DNA of 32,931 bases from Lysobacterales bacterium. Lineage in GTDB: Bacteria > Pseudomonadota > Gammaproteobacteria > Xanthomonadales > SZUA-5. The position numbers and the translations under genes were made by a program. Each line of letters starts with the position of its first letter. Position 1 is the stretch's first letter. Below, in pieces: positions 1-9,362 of the stretch. Where the stretch lies: contig JALHRS010000039.1 of the NCBI GenBank assembly GCA_022841325.1, positions 1 to 32,931 of the forward strand, read 5' to 3'. The notes under the pieces were generated by a model that ran no database searches, had not been told where the DNA came from, and saw nothing but the letters and a program-made list of their open reading frames with translations.

Positions 1-7
1 TTGCCTG

Positions 8-86
8 TGGGAGCGGCTTCAGCCGAGATTTGCTGTAGCTGGCTGGATGATGTCAGCAACAGCTGTCGCGGCTGAAGCCGCTCCCA
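8..86. repeat. Inverted REP pair (REPIN-like)
   Basis: Two perfect 18-bp arms, TGGGAGCGGCTTCAGCCG at 8-25 and its reverse complement at 69-86, enclose 43 nt. The GTGGGAGCGGCTTCAGCCG type of sequence is a common extragenic palindrome in Xanthomonadales and pseudomonads. A partial third copy (GCGGCTTCAGC) lies near 120-130. The pair sits just upstream of the phosphatase gene. No transposase is nearby. Confidence 0.8.
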
Positions 87-172
87 TAGCCACAATGGGC
101 TGACGGCACAGTCGCCATTGCGGCTTCAGCGGCATTTCGGGAACATGCAGCCCAGGCGATGAGGAGATCGGC

Positions 173-1348
173 GTGCGTCATCTGTTGCTGGGACTGTTGC
201 TGATCGGTGAAAGTCTGTGGGCGGCGCCGCGTCAGCTCGATGCCTATCGCTGGACCGATGTCGAGCGCATCCTCGCCATCGGCGACCTGCACGGCGGCTA
301 CGACAGTTATCTGGCCGCGCTGCAGTCCGCCGGCGTCATTGACCAGCGTGGTCGCTGGATCGCGGGCGAGACCCACCTGGTGCAGACCGGGGATATCCCC
401 GACCGCGGCCCGGACACCCGCCGCATCATCGCGCACATGGCGGGGCTGGCGAAGCAGGCCGCTCGAAAGGGTGGTCGGGTGCACAACCTGATGGGCAATC
501 ACGAGGCGATGAATGTCTACGGCGACCTGCGCTATCTCCACGTCGGCGAGTTCGAGGCTTTTGTGGATGGCCGTTCTGCGGCGCTCAGGCAGCATTACTT
601 CGACGCGTTGATCAAGGATCTTGAAAGCAGGGATCCACAGCGCCATGCCCGGCTGCCGGCTGATTTCCGCGTGCAGTGGGAGCGCGAGCACCCGCTCGGC
701 TGGGTGGAACATCGCTCCGCCTGGGATCCACGCTGGAATCCCGAGGGTGAGCTGTACCTGTGGGTGATGCGGACCAAGGTGGCGATCCAGCTCAACGATC
801 TGGTTTTCCTGCACGGCGGCATCAGCGGCGCCTACTGCCGGTACAGCCTGGAATCGCTGAGCACCATGGCGCATGCGGCGCTGCGCAGCAGCGAGCAGGG
901 CGAGCTCGGGATTCTTGCGGACCCACTCGGCCCGCTCTGGTATCGGGGTCTGGCCGGTGTGGCGCCGGCGGCGAGCGTGGCGACGGTCGACGCCATTCTG
1001 GAGCGCCACGAAGCCCGCCATATCGTCATTGGTCACACCAACACCGGGGGTGTGATCTGGCCGCGCCTCGATGCGCGCGTCATCATGATCGATACCGGCA
1101 TCGGGCCCGCCTACGGGGGTCAGATCGGGTGGCTGGAAGTGACGCCCAGGGGGATGGTCGCCGGCTATCCTGGTGGCAGTCTGCCGATACCAGCAGACGA
1201 TGGATTGCGGCTGGAGTATCTGGAAGCGGTGATCGCGCTGCAGCCTGACAACCAGGCCCTGCGTAATCGTCGCGATGCGCTGAAGGCCGGTATGCTCGAG
1301 GCGCCGGCAACGGCCGAGACCGCGGCCACCTGCGACATCTCTGAATGA
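173..1348 (+). CDS. Secreted PPP-type metallophosphoesterase (Shewanella-like phosphatase type)
   Basis: A calcineurin-like phosphatase with two metal ions, expected to hydrolyse phosphomonoesters; its substrate is unknown. The metal-ligand signatures are in order: GDLHGG (residues 37-42), GDIPDRG (73-79), GNHEAM (108-113), then LHGGIS and GHTNTGGV further on. About 18 hydrophobic N-terminal residues (LLLGLLLIGESLWAAP) look like a signal peptide, so a periplasmic location is inferred. The GTG start at 173 was chosen because GAGGAG lies at 161-166 with 6-nt spacing. The length of 391 aa suits bacterial Shewanella-like phosphatases, which carry extra insertions relative to the eukaryotic PPP core. 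It appears to be monocistronic, with the glutathione S-transferase gene 68 nt downstream. Confidence 0.87.
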   Translation: MRHLLLGLLLIGESLWAAPRQLDAYRWTDVERILAIGDLHGGYDSYLAALQSAGVIDQRGRWIAGETHLVQTGDIPDRGPDTRRIIAHMAGLAKQAARKGGRVHNLMGNHEAMNVYGDLRYLHVGEFEAFVDGRSAALRQHYFDALIKDLESRDPQRHARLPADFRVQWEREHPLGWVEHRSAWDPRWNPEGELYLWVMRTKVAIQLNDLVFLHGGISGAYCRYSLESLSTMAHAALRSSEQGELGILADPLGPLWYRGLAGVAPAASVATVDAILERHEARHIVIGHTNTGGVIWPRLDARVIMIDTGIGPAYGGQIGWLEVTPRGMVAGYPGGSLPIPADDGLRLEYLEAVIALQPDNQALRNRRDALKAGMLEAPATAETAATCDISE

Positions 1349-1416
1349 TCTTGCGAGCGAAGTCGTAGTCGCCGGCAAGAACCGCCTGGCAGTCTTCCGG
1401 TATGAAAAGGACCTCC

Positions 1417-2037
1417 ATGATCATCGTGCATCATCTCAACGACTCGCGCTCGCAGCGCATTCTGTGGTTGCTGGAGGAACTGCAGCTGGGCTACGAGATT
1501 CGCCGCTATCAGCGCGATGCGAAGACCCGTCTGGCACCGCCGGAACTGACTGCGGTGCATCCACTGGGCAAGTCGCCAGTGATCGAGGATGGTGGCAGGA
1601 CGGTGATCGAATCCGGGGCCATCGTCGACTATCTGCTGCGCCATCACGGTGGAGGTCGCCTGCGGCCGGAGCCGTCCAGTGCTGATTTCGAGGTCTATCA
1701 GCAGTGGCTGCACTATGCCGAGGGCTCGGCCATGCTGCCGCTGATGCTCAAGCTTTACGTTTCCCGTCTGGGCGAGGCCGCTGCGCCGCTGGAGCCGCGG
1801 ATTGCCAGTGAGCTGGCCAATCACCTCGGGTATCTGGAGCAGGCGCTGCAGGGTAAGGACTGGTTGCTGGGCGACCAGCTCAGTGGTGCCGACATCCAGA
1901 TGAGTTTCGTCGGCGAGGCCGCGCGCGGTTTGCGCGCCGGATATCCGGCCATCGATGCCTGGGTGCGGCGCTTTCAGGCTCGGCCGGCCTACCGGCGGGC
2001 GCTGGAGCGCGGCGGCCCCTATTCTTTCGCCGACTGA
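1417..2037 (+). CDS. Glutathione S-transferase family protein
   Basis: A cytosolic glutathione transferase of 206 aa. The N-terminal thioredoxin-like domain opens with IIVHHLNDSRSQRILWLLEE; the Asn-Asp-Ser-Arg-Ser stretch is where bacterial enzymes of this type carry the glutathione-activating residue. The GKSPVIEDGG and VIESGAIVDYL segments (about residues 50-70) form the glutathione-binding cis-Pro and ESxAI motifs. An all-helical C-terminal domain follows, with the GADIQMSF signature. The ATG at 1417 is preferred to the in-frame ATG at 1402 because AAAAGG (1405-1410) gives a good ribosome binding site and the family begins at this residue. Substrate specificity cannot be read from the sequence. 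The gene stands alone before a repeat-rich gap. Confidence 0.88.
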   Translation: MIIVHHLNDSRSQRILWLLEELQLGYEIRRYQRDAKTRLAPPELTAVHPLGKSPVIEDGGRTVIESGAIVDYLLRHHGGGRLRPEPSSADFEVYQQWLHYAEGSAMLPLMLKLYVSRLGEAAAPLEPRIASELANHLGYLEQALQGKDWLLGDQLSGADIQMSFVGEAARGLRAGYPAIDAWVRRFQARPAYRRALERGGPYSFAD

Positions 2038-2301
2038 CGGCTGAGGGCGTCATGACGGGCGTAGCAGAGGCCGCACCTGAGCTTGAGGGCTGCTGCTGCA
2101 GCTGACCGTGGTGATCGGGATATTCGCATGGGCCTGCCACTTGCCCGATTCGAGACTGAGCGTCAACTGCGCGGGTCATCCCAGGCTACACGCAGCAGGC
2201 GGGTTCATGGCCGTACGCAGTCTCGGGCCGACACAGATGTGCTCCATGAACCCCTGTCGCACGCGGGTGTTCATGCCGAATGCTGCGAATGTGCCGTTGC
2301 T

Positions 2302-2376
2302 GTGGAGGGCGCCGTGCTGCGGCGCCGCTTTGCCTTGCCCGGAGGTCAAGAGGCGCGCGTCCCTCCTCGAAGCCGC
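2302..2376 (+). repeat. Q repeat copy A (degraded REPIN-like double hairpin)
   Basis: The left half keeps GTGGAGGGC followed by a hairpin with GGCGCCGT/GCGGCGCC arms and a GCT loop (2308-2326). The right half keeps only a shortened stem before CCCTCCTCGAAGCCGC. The element aligns along its length with copies at 13491-13584 (reverse), 26835-26927 (reverse) and 29651-29743 (same orientation). A P module, which also precedes the other copies, lies at 2221-2254. Confidence 0.75.
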
Positions 2377-2455
2377 TCTGATCCAGCAAGGGATGCGAAG
2401 AGCGCCGGGGAGCCGCTGCGCGGCACCCTCGGCCTACGTCCGTGCGGGCATTCCC

Positions 2456-2623
2456 GGGCGCATTGCGATCGCCGCTGGCTCTGCCGGTGCCGCCGCGGCG
2501 GTCCACATTCCCCTCGAGGTCTACGAACTGCTGCGGGAGCCGGGCTGGGTGGTGACTCTGGTACTGATCGTCAACCTGGCGGTCGACGCCGTGATGATTC
2601 AGGCCCTGCGTCGTCGCCTTTGA
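2456..2623 (+). pseudogene. C-terminal remnant of a DUF2127-like membrane protein
   Basis: Read in the frame ending with TGA at 2621-2623, the last 50 or so residues look like real protein: IPLEVYELLREPGWVV followed by a hydrophobic helix and a basic RRRL tail. From memory, this resembles the C-terminus of the small membrane family DUF2127, where an IPxEhYELhxxPxW motif precedes the final transmembrane helix. The upstream part of the same frame runs into the Q repeat and is not membrane-protein-like, so the N-terminal half appears lost or replaced. No start codon or ribosome binding site makes sense for the fragment alone. The alternative is a chance open frame. Confidence 0.4.
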
Positions 2624-2747
2624 GTGCCGCGGAGTCCTCATTTCAGCGGCGTGCTGTAGTCGCCCGCAGATTGCCCGTGCCGCGCGGGGCCCGCATACCG
2701 CTATCCTTGCGCCTCTGGCGATGCTTGCCTGTCCCTTCTCAGCCTGA

Positions 2748-4043
<1,296 letters not shown>

Positions 4044-4058
4044 GGCCTGATCGCCCGC

Positions 4059-4376
4059 ATGCGTTGGTTGCTGCTCCTGCTGCTGCTGTTGCTGGTCACC
4101 CTGCAGTACCAACTGTGGTTTCGTGGCGGCATGAACGATGTTTGGGAGCTCGAGAAGGCGCTGGAGGTGCAGCGTGCCGAGAATGACGAGTTGCGCCAGC
4201 GCAACGACGCCCTGGCGGCTGAAGTGGACGATCTCAAGAGCGGTCAGGACGCCATCGAGGAGCGGGCGCGCTCGGAACTCGGCATGATCAAGGAGGGCGA
4301 GAAGCTGATCCAGGTGGCCGAGCCCAAGCGCGCCGCCGCTGCAGCGGCAGCCCACGCCGAGGAGCCCCGAGAGTGA
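4059..4376 (+). CDS. ftsB: Cell division protein FtsB
   Basis: A bitopic inner-membrane divisome protein that forms the FtsQ-FtsL-FtsB complex, which relays septal peptidoglycan synthesis signals. In its 105 aa the sequence shows a short cytoplasmic start (MRW), a Leu-rich transmembrane helix (about 4-20), then a periplasmic heptad-patterned coiled coil (about 28-68, ELEKALEVQRAENDELRQRN onward) and the conserved region ARSELGMIKEGEKL. The C-terminal tail is Ala-rich and variable. The position between eno and ispD is the standard location. Its TGA stop at 4374-4376 overlaps the GTG start of ispD by 4 nt, suggesting translational coupling. Confidence 0.95.
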   Translation: MRWLLLLLLLLLVTLQYQLWFRGGMNDVWELEKALEVQRAENDELRQRNDALAAEVDDLKSGQDAIEERARSELGMIKEGEKLIQVAEPKRAAAAAAAHAEEPRE

Positions 4377-5080
4377 TCTGGGCGGTCGTTCCGGCAGCTG
4401 GCAGCGGTCGCCGATTCGGAGCGGTCAAGCCCAAGCAGTACGCGCAGATCGATGGCTGCTCGGTGCTGGAACGAACACTCAGACGACTGGCCGAGGTGCC
4501 GCGTATCCGCGGGATGCTGGTGGTGCTCGCCGCTTCCGATCGGGATTGGCCGGGATTGCAGCAGGTGGGCGGCAAGCCGGTGCTCACCGCCGTGGGCGGT
4601 GCCGAGCGGGCCGACTCGGTGCTGGCGGGCCTGCGAGCGCTGCCTGGAACGGTGGCCTTGACCGACTACGTGCTGGTGCACGATGCGGCGCGACCCTGTG
4701 TGCGCACGGCCGATATCGAGCGCCTGATCGATCAGGTGCATGGAACCACCGGCGGACTGCTGGCCGCGCCGGTGCGCGACACGCTCAAGCGCGAAGCCGA
4801 GCCGGATCAGGAGCTGGATCAGGTGCGGGTAGCGCATACCGTGACCCGCTCCGGGCTGTGGCGGGCATTGACGCCGCAGATGTTCAGACGCGGCGGACTG
4901 ACGCTGGCGCTGGAGTCGGCGCACGCGCAGGGCTTGCGGCCCACCGATGAGGCGCAGGCCATGGAGATGCAGGGCGTGCATCCCTTGCTGATCGAGGCAG
5001 CCGACGACAACATCAAGGTCACCACCAGCCACGATCTGCTGCTGGCGCAATTCCTGTTGCGGGCCCAGGAACGCGAATGA
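4373..5080 (+). CDS. ispD: 2-C-methyl-D-erythritol 4-phosphate cytidylyltransferase
   Basis: Third step of the MEP isoprenoid pathway: it joins MEP to CTP to give CDP-methylerythritol. The 235-aa protein opens with the CTP-binding loop [12 protein letters not shown] and PKQY (residues 5-23), followed by [13 protein letters not shown], the catalytic-site segment [11 protein letters not shown], and the C-terminal [11 protein letters not shown] motif. The GTG start at 4373 overlaps the ftsB stop (GTGA); its own TGA overlaps the ispF ATG (ATGA at 5077-5080). These couplings place it in one transcript with ftsB and ispF. Confidence 0.97.
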   Translation: MIWAVVPAAGSGRRFGAVKPKQYAQIDGCSVLERTLRRLAEVPRIRGMLVVLAASDRDWPGLQQVGGKPVLTAVGGAERADSVLAGLRALPGTVALTDYVLVHDAARPCVRTADIERLIDQVHGTTGGLLAAPVRDTLKREAEPDQELDQVRVAHTVTRSGLWRALTPQMFRRGGLTLALESAHAQGLRPTDEAQAMEMQGVHPLLIEAADDNIKVTTSHDLLLAQFLLRAQERE

Positions 5081-5574
5081 GTCGCTGGCCGCGCATCGGT
5101 ACCGGCTATGACGTGCATGCCTTCGGACCTGGCGATCAGGTGATGCTGGGCGGCGTAGCCATTCCCCACCGGCGCGGGCTGCTGGCTCACTCCGACGGTG
5201 ATGTGGCTTTGCACGCACTCTGCGATGCGCTGCTTGGTGCCCTGGCGCTGGGCGATATCGGCGTGCATTTTCCGCCCTCCGATGCGCGTTGGGCCGGTGC
5301 CGACAGCCGCGATCTGCTGCGTCACTGTCGTCATCTGATCGGCGAGCGTGGCTATGTCGTCGGCAATTGCGATCTGGTGATCGTTTGCGAACGCCCGCGC
5401 CTGACACCGCATGTGCCGCTGATGCGTGAGCGCATCGCAGCCGATCTGCAATGCGCGGTGGATGCGGTCAGCGTCAAGGCCACCACCACCGAGAAACTTG
5501 GATTCACCGGTCGCGAGGAGGGCATCGCCGCCCAGGCCGTGGTGCTGCTGCATCCGGCGGATCAAGGCTCGTGA
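5077..5574 (+). CDS. ispF: 2-C-methyl-D-erythritol 2,4-cyclodiphosphate synthase
   Basis: Fifth step of the MEP pathway: it cyclises CDP-methylerythritol 2-phosphate and releases CMP; the family acts as a trimer with a divalent metal in each site. Metal ligands are visible as Asp12 and His14 in GYDVHAF and His46 in [10 protein letters not shown]. The [10 protein letters not shown] loop and the [16 protein letters not shown] signature near the C-terminus are intact. At 165 aa it is slightly longer than average, with a short N-terminal extension (MSRWPR). It overlaps ispD and truD by 4 nt each. Confidence 0.97.
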   Translation: MSRWPRIGTGYDVHAFGPGDQVMLGGVAIPHRRGLLAHSDGDVALHALCDALLGALALGDIGVHFPPSDARWAGADSRDLLRHCRHLIGERGYVVGNCDLVIVCERPRLTPHVPLMRERIAADLQCAVDAVSVKATTTEKLGFTGREEGIAAQAVVLLHPADQGS

Positions 5575-6635
5575 ATCTGGCCCATGCCTACGGTGGGCCG
5601 GTGCTGCGCGGCGTGCTCAAGACCACGCCTGAGGACTTTGTGGTGGAGGAGACCCTGAGCTTCGGCGCCGACGGGCAGGGCGAGCACGATCTGCTGTGCA
5701 TCGAGAAGCGCGGTGCCAATACCGAATGGGTGGCGCGCGGTCTGGCCCGTTTTGCCGGAGTTGCCAAGGTGGCCGTGGGCTTTGCCGGGCTCAAGGACCG
5801 ACATGCGGTGGCGCGCCAGCACTTCACCGTGCAACTGCCCGGTCGACAGGTGGACTGGTCGGCGCTGTCGCTGCCCGGCGTGCGCCTGATCGGCGTGGCC
5901 AGGCACTCGCGCAAGCTCAAGCGCGGGGCCTTGACCGGTAACGGATTCATTCTCGGGCTGCGCCGCATACAGGGTGACCGGACGCAGGCCGAGCAACGGC
6001 TGCAGGCGCTCAAGCAGGGTGGGGCGCCCAATTACTTCGGCGTTCAGCGCTTTGGCATCGACGGCGGCAATCTGGACCTGGCGCGGCGTCTGTTTGCCGG
6101 CGAGTCGCTGGATCGCAGCGAGCGCAGCTTCGCGCTGTCGGCGGCGCGCAGCGCAATCTTCAACAGCGTGCTGGATGCGCGTGTGCGGCTGGGCAACTGG
6201 AATCAGGTCATCGACGGCGATCTGTGCAATCTGGCGGGTCGCCGCGCCTGGTTTGGCCCGGTGGAGGTCGATGAGATCCTGCGTCAGCGTTGCGCGGAAG
6301 GCGACATCCATCCCACGGGGCCGATGTGGGGCACGCCGCCGGCGCCGGTCGCCGGTGAATGTGCGGCTATCGAAACGCAGGTGGCTGAGGACTGGCGCGA
6401 ACTTTGCGCAGGGCTGGCGGCAGCCGGGCTGGAATCGGAGCGCCGAGCGCTGCGGGTGATCCCGACACAGCTGTCCTGGGATTGGGAGGACGCCGCCGAT
6501 CCGGATGACTCTGCCGAGCCTTTGTTGCTGCGTCTGCGTTTTGCGCTGCCGCCGGGCGCCTATGCCACCGCCTTCATCCGCGAACTGATCGACGTCGACG
6601 GCGAGATCCCGGTGGGCGCCGACCACATCGACTAG
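5571..6635 (+). CDS. truD: tRNA pseudouridine(13) synthase TruD
   Basis: Converts U13 of tRNA-Glu to pseudouridine. The 354-aa protein has the TruD catalytic core [13 protein letters not shown], with Asp76 as the likely nucleophile, and the family motifs [12 protein letters not shown] and NYFGVQRFG, then the inserted TRUD domain and the C-terminal [12 protein letters not shown]. The start is taken as GTG at 5571, overlapping the ispF stop, because the family begins with a YGGPxLxGxxKxxPEDFxVEE-like N-terminus; the open frame extends further upstream inside ispF but is not family-like there. In many Gammaproteobacteria surE and pcm follow truD; here a different gene follows after 83 nt. Confidence 0.96.
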   Translation: MNLAHAYGGPVLRGVLKTTPEDFVVEETLSFGADGQGEHDLLCIEKRGANTEWVARGLARFAGVAKVAVGFAGLKDRHAVARQHFTVQLPGRQVDWSALSLPGVRLIGVARHSRKLKRGALTGNGFILGLRRIQGDRTQAEQRLQALKQGGAPNYFGVQRFGIDGGNLDLARRLFAGESLDRSERSFALSAARSAIFNSVLDARVRLGNWNQVIDGDLCNLAGRRAWFGPVEVDEILRQRCAEGDIHPTGPMWGTPPAPVAGECAAIETQVAEDWRELCAGLAAAGLESERRALRVIPTQLSWDWEDAADPDDSAEPLLLRLRFALPPGAYATAFIRELIDVDGEIPVGADHID

Positions 6636-6718
6636 CAGCCTGGTGCTCGCATTGCGTGCATTGGAATCCGGCCGCGGCGTAGACTTGCGGGTTCCATGAT
6701 TCTGCGAGGTTGCTGACG

Positions 6719-7651
6719 ATGGCCGTTCCTACCCTGGATATCAGTCGCTATGACAGCGACCGTGCCAATTTTGTCGCCGAGTTGGGACGGGCCTATCGCG
6801 AATATGGCTTCTGCGGCATCAGTGGCCACGGCATCCCGGCCGCGTTGATCGACGGCGCCTACGATGCCTTCCAGCGCTTCTTCGCCCTGCCCGACGAGGT
6901 CAAGCGCCGTTATCACATCAAGGGTGGCGGTGGCGCCCGCGGCTACACGCCCTTCATGGTCGAGACCGCCAAGGACTCGCAATACCCGGACCTGAAGGAG
7001 TTCTGGCACGTGGGCCTTGAGATACCGCGTGACTCCCATTACGCCGAGGTGATGCCGGAGAACCTGTGGCCGGAGGAAGTGGCGGATTTCCGGGAGCTGG
7101 GCTACGGCCTCTATCAGGCGCTGGATGATCTGGGTACGCGGGTATTGCGGGCGCTGGCGCTGCATATCGATCTGCCCGAGTCCTATTTCGAGGACAAGAC
7201 CAATTTCGGCAACTCGATCCTGCGCCCGATCCACTACCCGCCGATCACCCAGGCCGAAGTGCCCAATGTGCGCGCCGGTGCCCACGAGGACATCAATTTC
7301 ATCACCCTGCTGGTGGGTGCCAGCGCCGAGGGTTTGCAGGTGCTGACCCGCCAGGGTGAATGGCTGCCGATCACCACGCAGGGGGATGCGATCGTGGTCA
7401 ACATCGGCGACATGCTGCAGCGCCTGACCAATCATGTGTATCCGTCGACGACGCATCGGGTGGTCAATCCGCCGGGTGAGAAGTCGCGGCAACCGCGTTT
7501 TTCGGTGCCCTTCTTCCTGCACCCCAATCCGGATTTCATGATCGACGTCCTGCCGCAGTGCGTCAGCGCCGACAACCCCAGCCGTTATCCGCAGCCGATC
7601 AGCGCCCACGATTACCTGATGGAACGCCTGCGCGAAATTCGTCTGATCTGA
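6719..7651 (+). CDS. 2-oxoglutarate/Fe(II)-dependent oxygenase (isopenicillin N synthase family)
   Basis: A cytosolic non-haem iron oxygenase of 310 aa. The N-terminal DIOX_N domain (about 1-120, with FCGISGHGIP) precedes the double-stranded beta-helix carrying the facial triad His189 and Asp191 (GAHEDINFITLL) and His246 (STTHRVV). Arg260 and Ser262 (RFSVPFF) are the usual 2-oxoglutarate-binding pair. The substrate cannot be inferred; similar genes are widespread in Proteobacteria and usually lack an assigned substrate. The ATG at 6719 is chosen over the in-frame TTG at 6710 because GAGG at 6705-6708 is better spaced and the family starts with VPxLDIS. It appears to be transcribed alone and converges on the minus-strand gene that ends at 7680. 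Confidence 0.88.
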   Translation: MAVPTLDISRYDSDRANFVAELGRAYREYGFCGISGHGIPAALIDGAYDAFQRFFALPDEVKRRYHIKGGGGARGYTPFMVETAKDSQYPDLKEFWHVGLEIPRDSHYAEVMPENLWPEEVADFRELGYGLYQALDDLGTRVLRALALHIDLPESYFEDKTNFGNSILRPIHYPPITQAEVPNVRAGAHEDINFITLLVGASAEGLQVLTRQGEWLPITTQGDAIVVNIGDMLQRLTNHVYPSTTHRVVNPPGEKSRQPRFSVPFFLHPNPDFMIDVLPQCVSADNPSRYPQPISAHDYLMERLREIRLI

Positions 7652-7671
7652 GCGCGCTGGAAGCCCATGCC

Positions 7672-7690
7672 AGCCCGCATCAGGCGGGCT
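7672..7690. terminator. Hairpin between convergent genes (possible bidirectional terminator)
   Basis: AGCCCGC (7672-7678) and GCGGGCT (7684-7690) form a 7-bp stem with a 5-nt loop. It lies in the 28-nt space between the oxygenase stop and the stop codon of the minus-strand gene, which it overlaps. T-tracts are poor on both sides, so intrinsic termination is only likely, not certain. Confidence 0.45.
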
Positions 7691-9221
7691 TGTCGCCGTC
7701 CGATTCTTCGCTGCGCAGTCGCGCCATCATGGCGCGCATGCGCAGTCGGAACAGCGCGGCCTCCCTTTCCTTGGCTTCGTCCGTGCTCTCGGCCGGTTCC
7801 GGTGCGGCGGGCGCAGTTTTGGTCTCGTTGGCGGCCAGCCGTTTGGCCTCGGGAGCGACCGGAGCCTCAGCCCTGGCGGGCGGCGCGGCCGTGGTGGGAG
7901 CGGGTGGAGCGATCTTGTCGCGCTGCTGCGGCACGGTCGGCGCTGCAGTCGTCGGCGGCGCAGGCGATGGTGCAGGCTGTGCCGAACGCGCAGCTGGCAC
8001 GGCTTGAACAGCGGGAGCCGGAGATGCCGCAGGTGCAGCACCGATGGGTTTAGGTTGCAACGGTCTGGCAAGCGCGCCGAATTCATCGTCCGCGACAAAC
8101 TGGTCCAGACCAAGCTTGCTTTCGTCGATCGGAATCATGCCCCCCTCTTCCGGAGGCGGTGCCGGCGGTCGCTGGGTTTTCGGCGTTGGCGGTGCGGCCG
8201 CGGTGGCGGCGGCCGCCTTGGCCTGACGGGCGAAATCGCCTTCGCGATCCAGACCAACCACCGGGGCATCAGGATCACCCCACAGGCCGAGCCGGCTCTC
8301 GTCGATCTGGATGACTTCGCCCGGCTCCACGGGCGCCGGTGCCCGAATGGTTCCAGGTACCGAGGCCCTGCGATCGGCTTCATCGGCCGGGTGCGCTTTC
8401 TCCGCGGGTCGCGGCGCTGATTGTGTACGCGGTGGCTCAGGCGTCACCGCAGGTGCTGCCGGACGTGGAGTCGCCGCTGGCGCCGGTCTGGAAGTCTGGG
8501 CCAGCGACTCGCCCGGCAGGGGACGCCGCACTGGTTCCGGATCCCTGCCCAGCTTCTGGCGCAGGGCTTCCGGCAGTTCTTCGGTGAACAGCGAGTCGTC
8601 TTCGCGAACGATGAAGCGCGCAATGCGGTCAAACAGCCCGTCGTCGATTTCGTTCCAGGCAACCTGGCGCCGGCTCGATCCCAGCCAATTGACGTTCTCG
8701 AAGCTCATGCGCAGGACCGGGTCCTCGGCGCTGATCTGCGCCTGCATCCGCGCCTTGATGTGGCCACGGGCATGGAACATCGCGATCGACACTTCGCCCT
8801 TGGCGGTGCGTTGGACTTCCTTGACGCCTCCCAGGTGATGCTGCCGGAACAGGCTGGTCAGGGTTTGTATGCGTCCGGCGCCTTCAGCCCGGACCTCAGG
8901 GGAGCGTTCTGGATCGATGCGCAGGGTCCAGCTCATGTCGAGCAGAAAACCGCGGTAGCGTCGTTCGTGCTCGACCTTGTAATCCCACACCGGTACCCCG
9001 GCCAGATCACCGTAGCCCTGCATGGTCAGGGGGACCAGTATCGGCGGTCTCACCTCGCGGAGCGTTTCCGCAAGGCCCTCAAGGTAAGTGGTCAGTGCCT
9101 TCATGCGCGGCTCTATCTGACCCAGATAGCGGGAATCGCGCTCCTCTTTCTCGCGCGCGACTGCCTCGGCCTGTGCCCGCTGCTGGTCTGCTTCGCGCTT
9201 GAGACGGTCTAGAAAGGACAC
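7680..9221 (-). CDS. Unrecognised protein with Pro/Ala-rich tail and duplicated IDES(R/K)LGL motif
   Basis: A 513-aa protein that I do not recognise. It has three parts. Residues 1-30 are highly charged and probably helical (KREADQQRAQAEAVAREKEE). Residues 31-230 look like a folded alpha/beta domain (for example MQGYGDLAGVPVWDYKVEHE, SFENVNWLGSSRRQVAWNEIDD). Residues 231-490 are a disordered Pro/Ala-rich linker, followed by a basic helical C-terminus (EREAALFRLRMRAMMARLR). Two near-identical short motifs are embedded in the linker: VIQIDESRLGL (303-313) and MIPIDESKLGL (362-372). There is no signal peptide or membrane segment, so it is likely cytoplasmic. The GTG start at 9219-9221 is inferred from the MSFLDRLKRE beginning; the ribosome binding site is weak. 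The gene is divergent from zipA, a position where some related genomes carry smc. Confidence 0.8.
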   Translation of the reverse strand: MSFLDRLKREADQQRAQAEAVAREKEERDSRYLGQIEPRMKALTTYLEGLAETLREVRPPILVPLTMQGYGDLAGVPVWDYKVEHERRYRGFLLDMSWTLRIDPERSPEVRAEGAGRIQTLTSLFRQHHLGGVKEVQRTAKGEVSIAMFHARGHIKARMQAQISAEDPVLRMSFENVNWLGSSRRQVAWNEIDDGLFDRIARFIVREDDSLFTEELPEALRQKLGRDPEPVRRPLPGESLAQTSRPAPAATPRPAAPAVTPEPPRTQSAPRPAEKAHPADEADRRASVPGTIRAPAPVEPGEVIQIDESRLGLWGDPDAPVVGLDREGDFARQAKAAAATAAAPPTPKTQRPPAPPPEEGGMIPIDESKLGLDQFVADDEFGALARPLQPKPIGAAPAASPAPAVQAVPAARSAQPAPSPAPPTTAAPTVPQQRDKIAPPAPTTAAPPARAEAPVAPEAKRLAANETKTAPAAPEPAESTDEAKEREAALFRLRMRAMMARLRSEESDGDKPA

Positions 9222-9362
9222 GCGCTTACCGGATGATGGCCCGCTCCGATGATAACGGCACAGCCCGCAGCCGCAACATGCAATTGCCCTCGGTCATTGT
9301 GACGTTTCGCCCTCGGCGGCTCCTTGCGTATGCTGCAGGCTGGAAACGGATCGAAAATCGCC

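Noticed and set aside
53..1378. 441-aa minus-strand open frame opposite the phosphatase gene
   Set aside because: The plus strand encodes a complete metallophosphoesterase with all motifs; the minus frame shows no family features.
1349..1380. TCTTGC/GCAAGA inverted repeat after the phosphatase gene as a terminator
   Set aside because: The stem is only 6 bp with a 20-nt loop and no T-tract.
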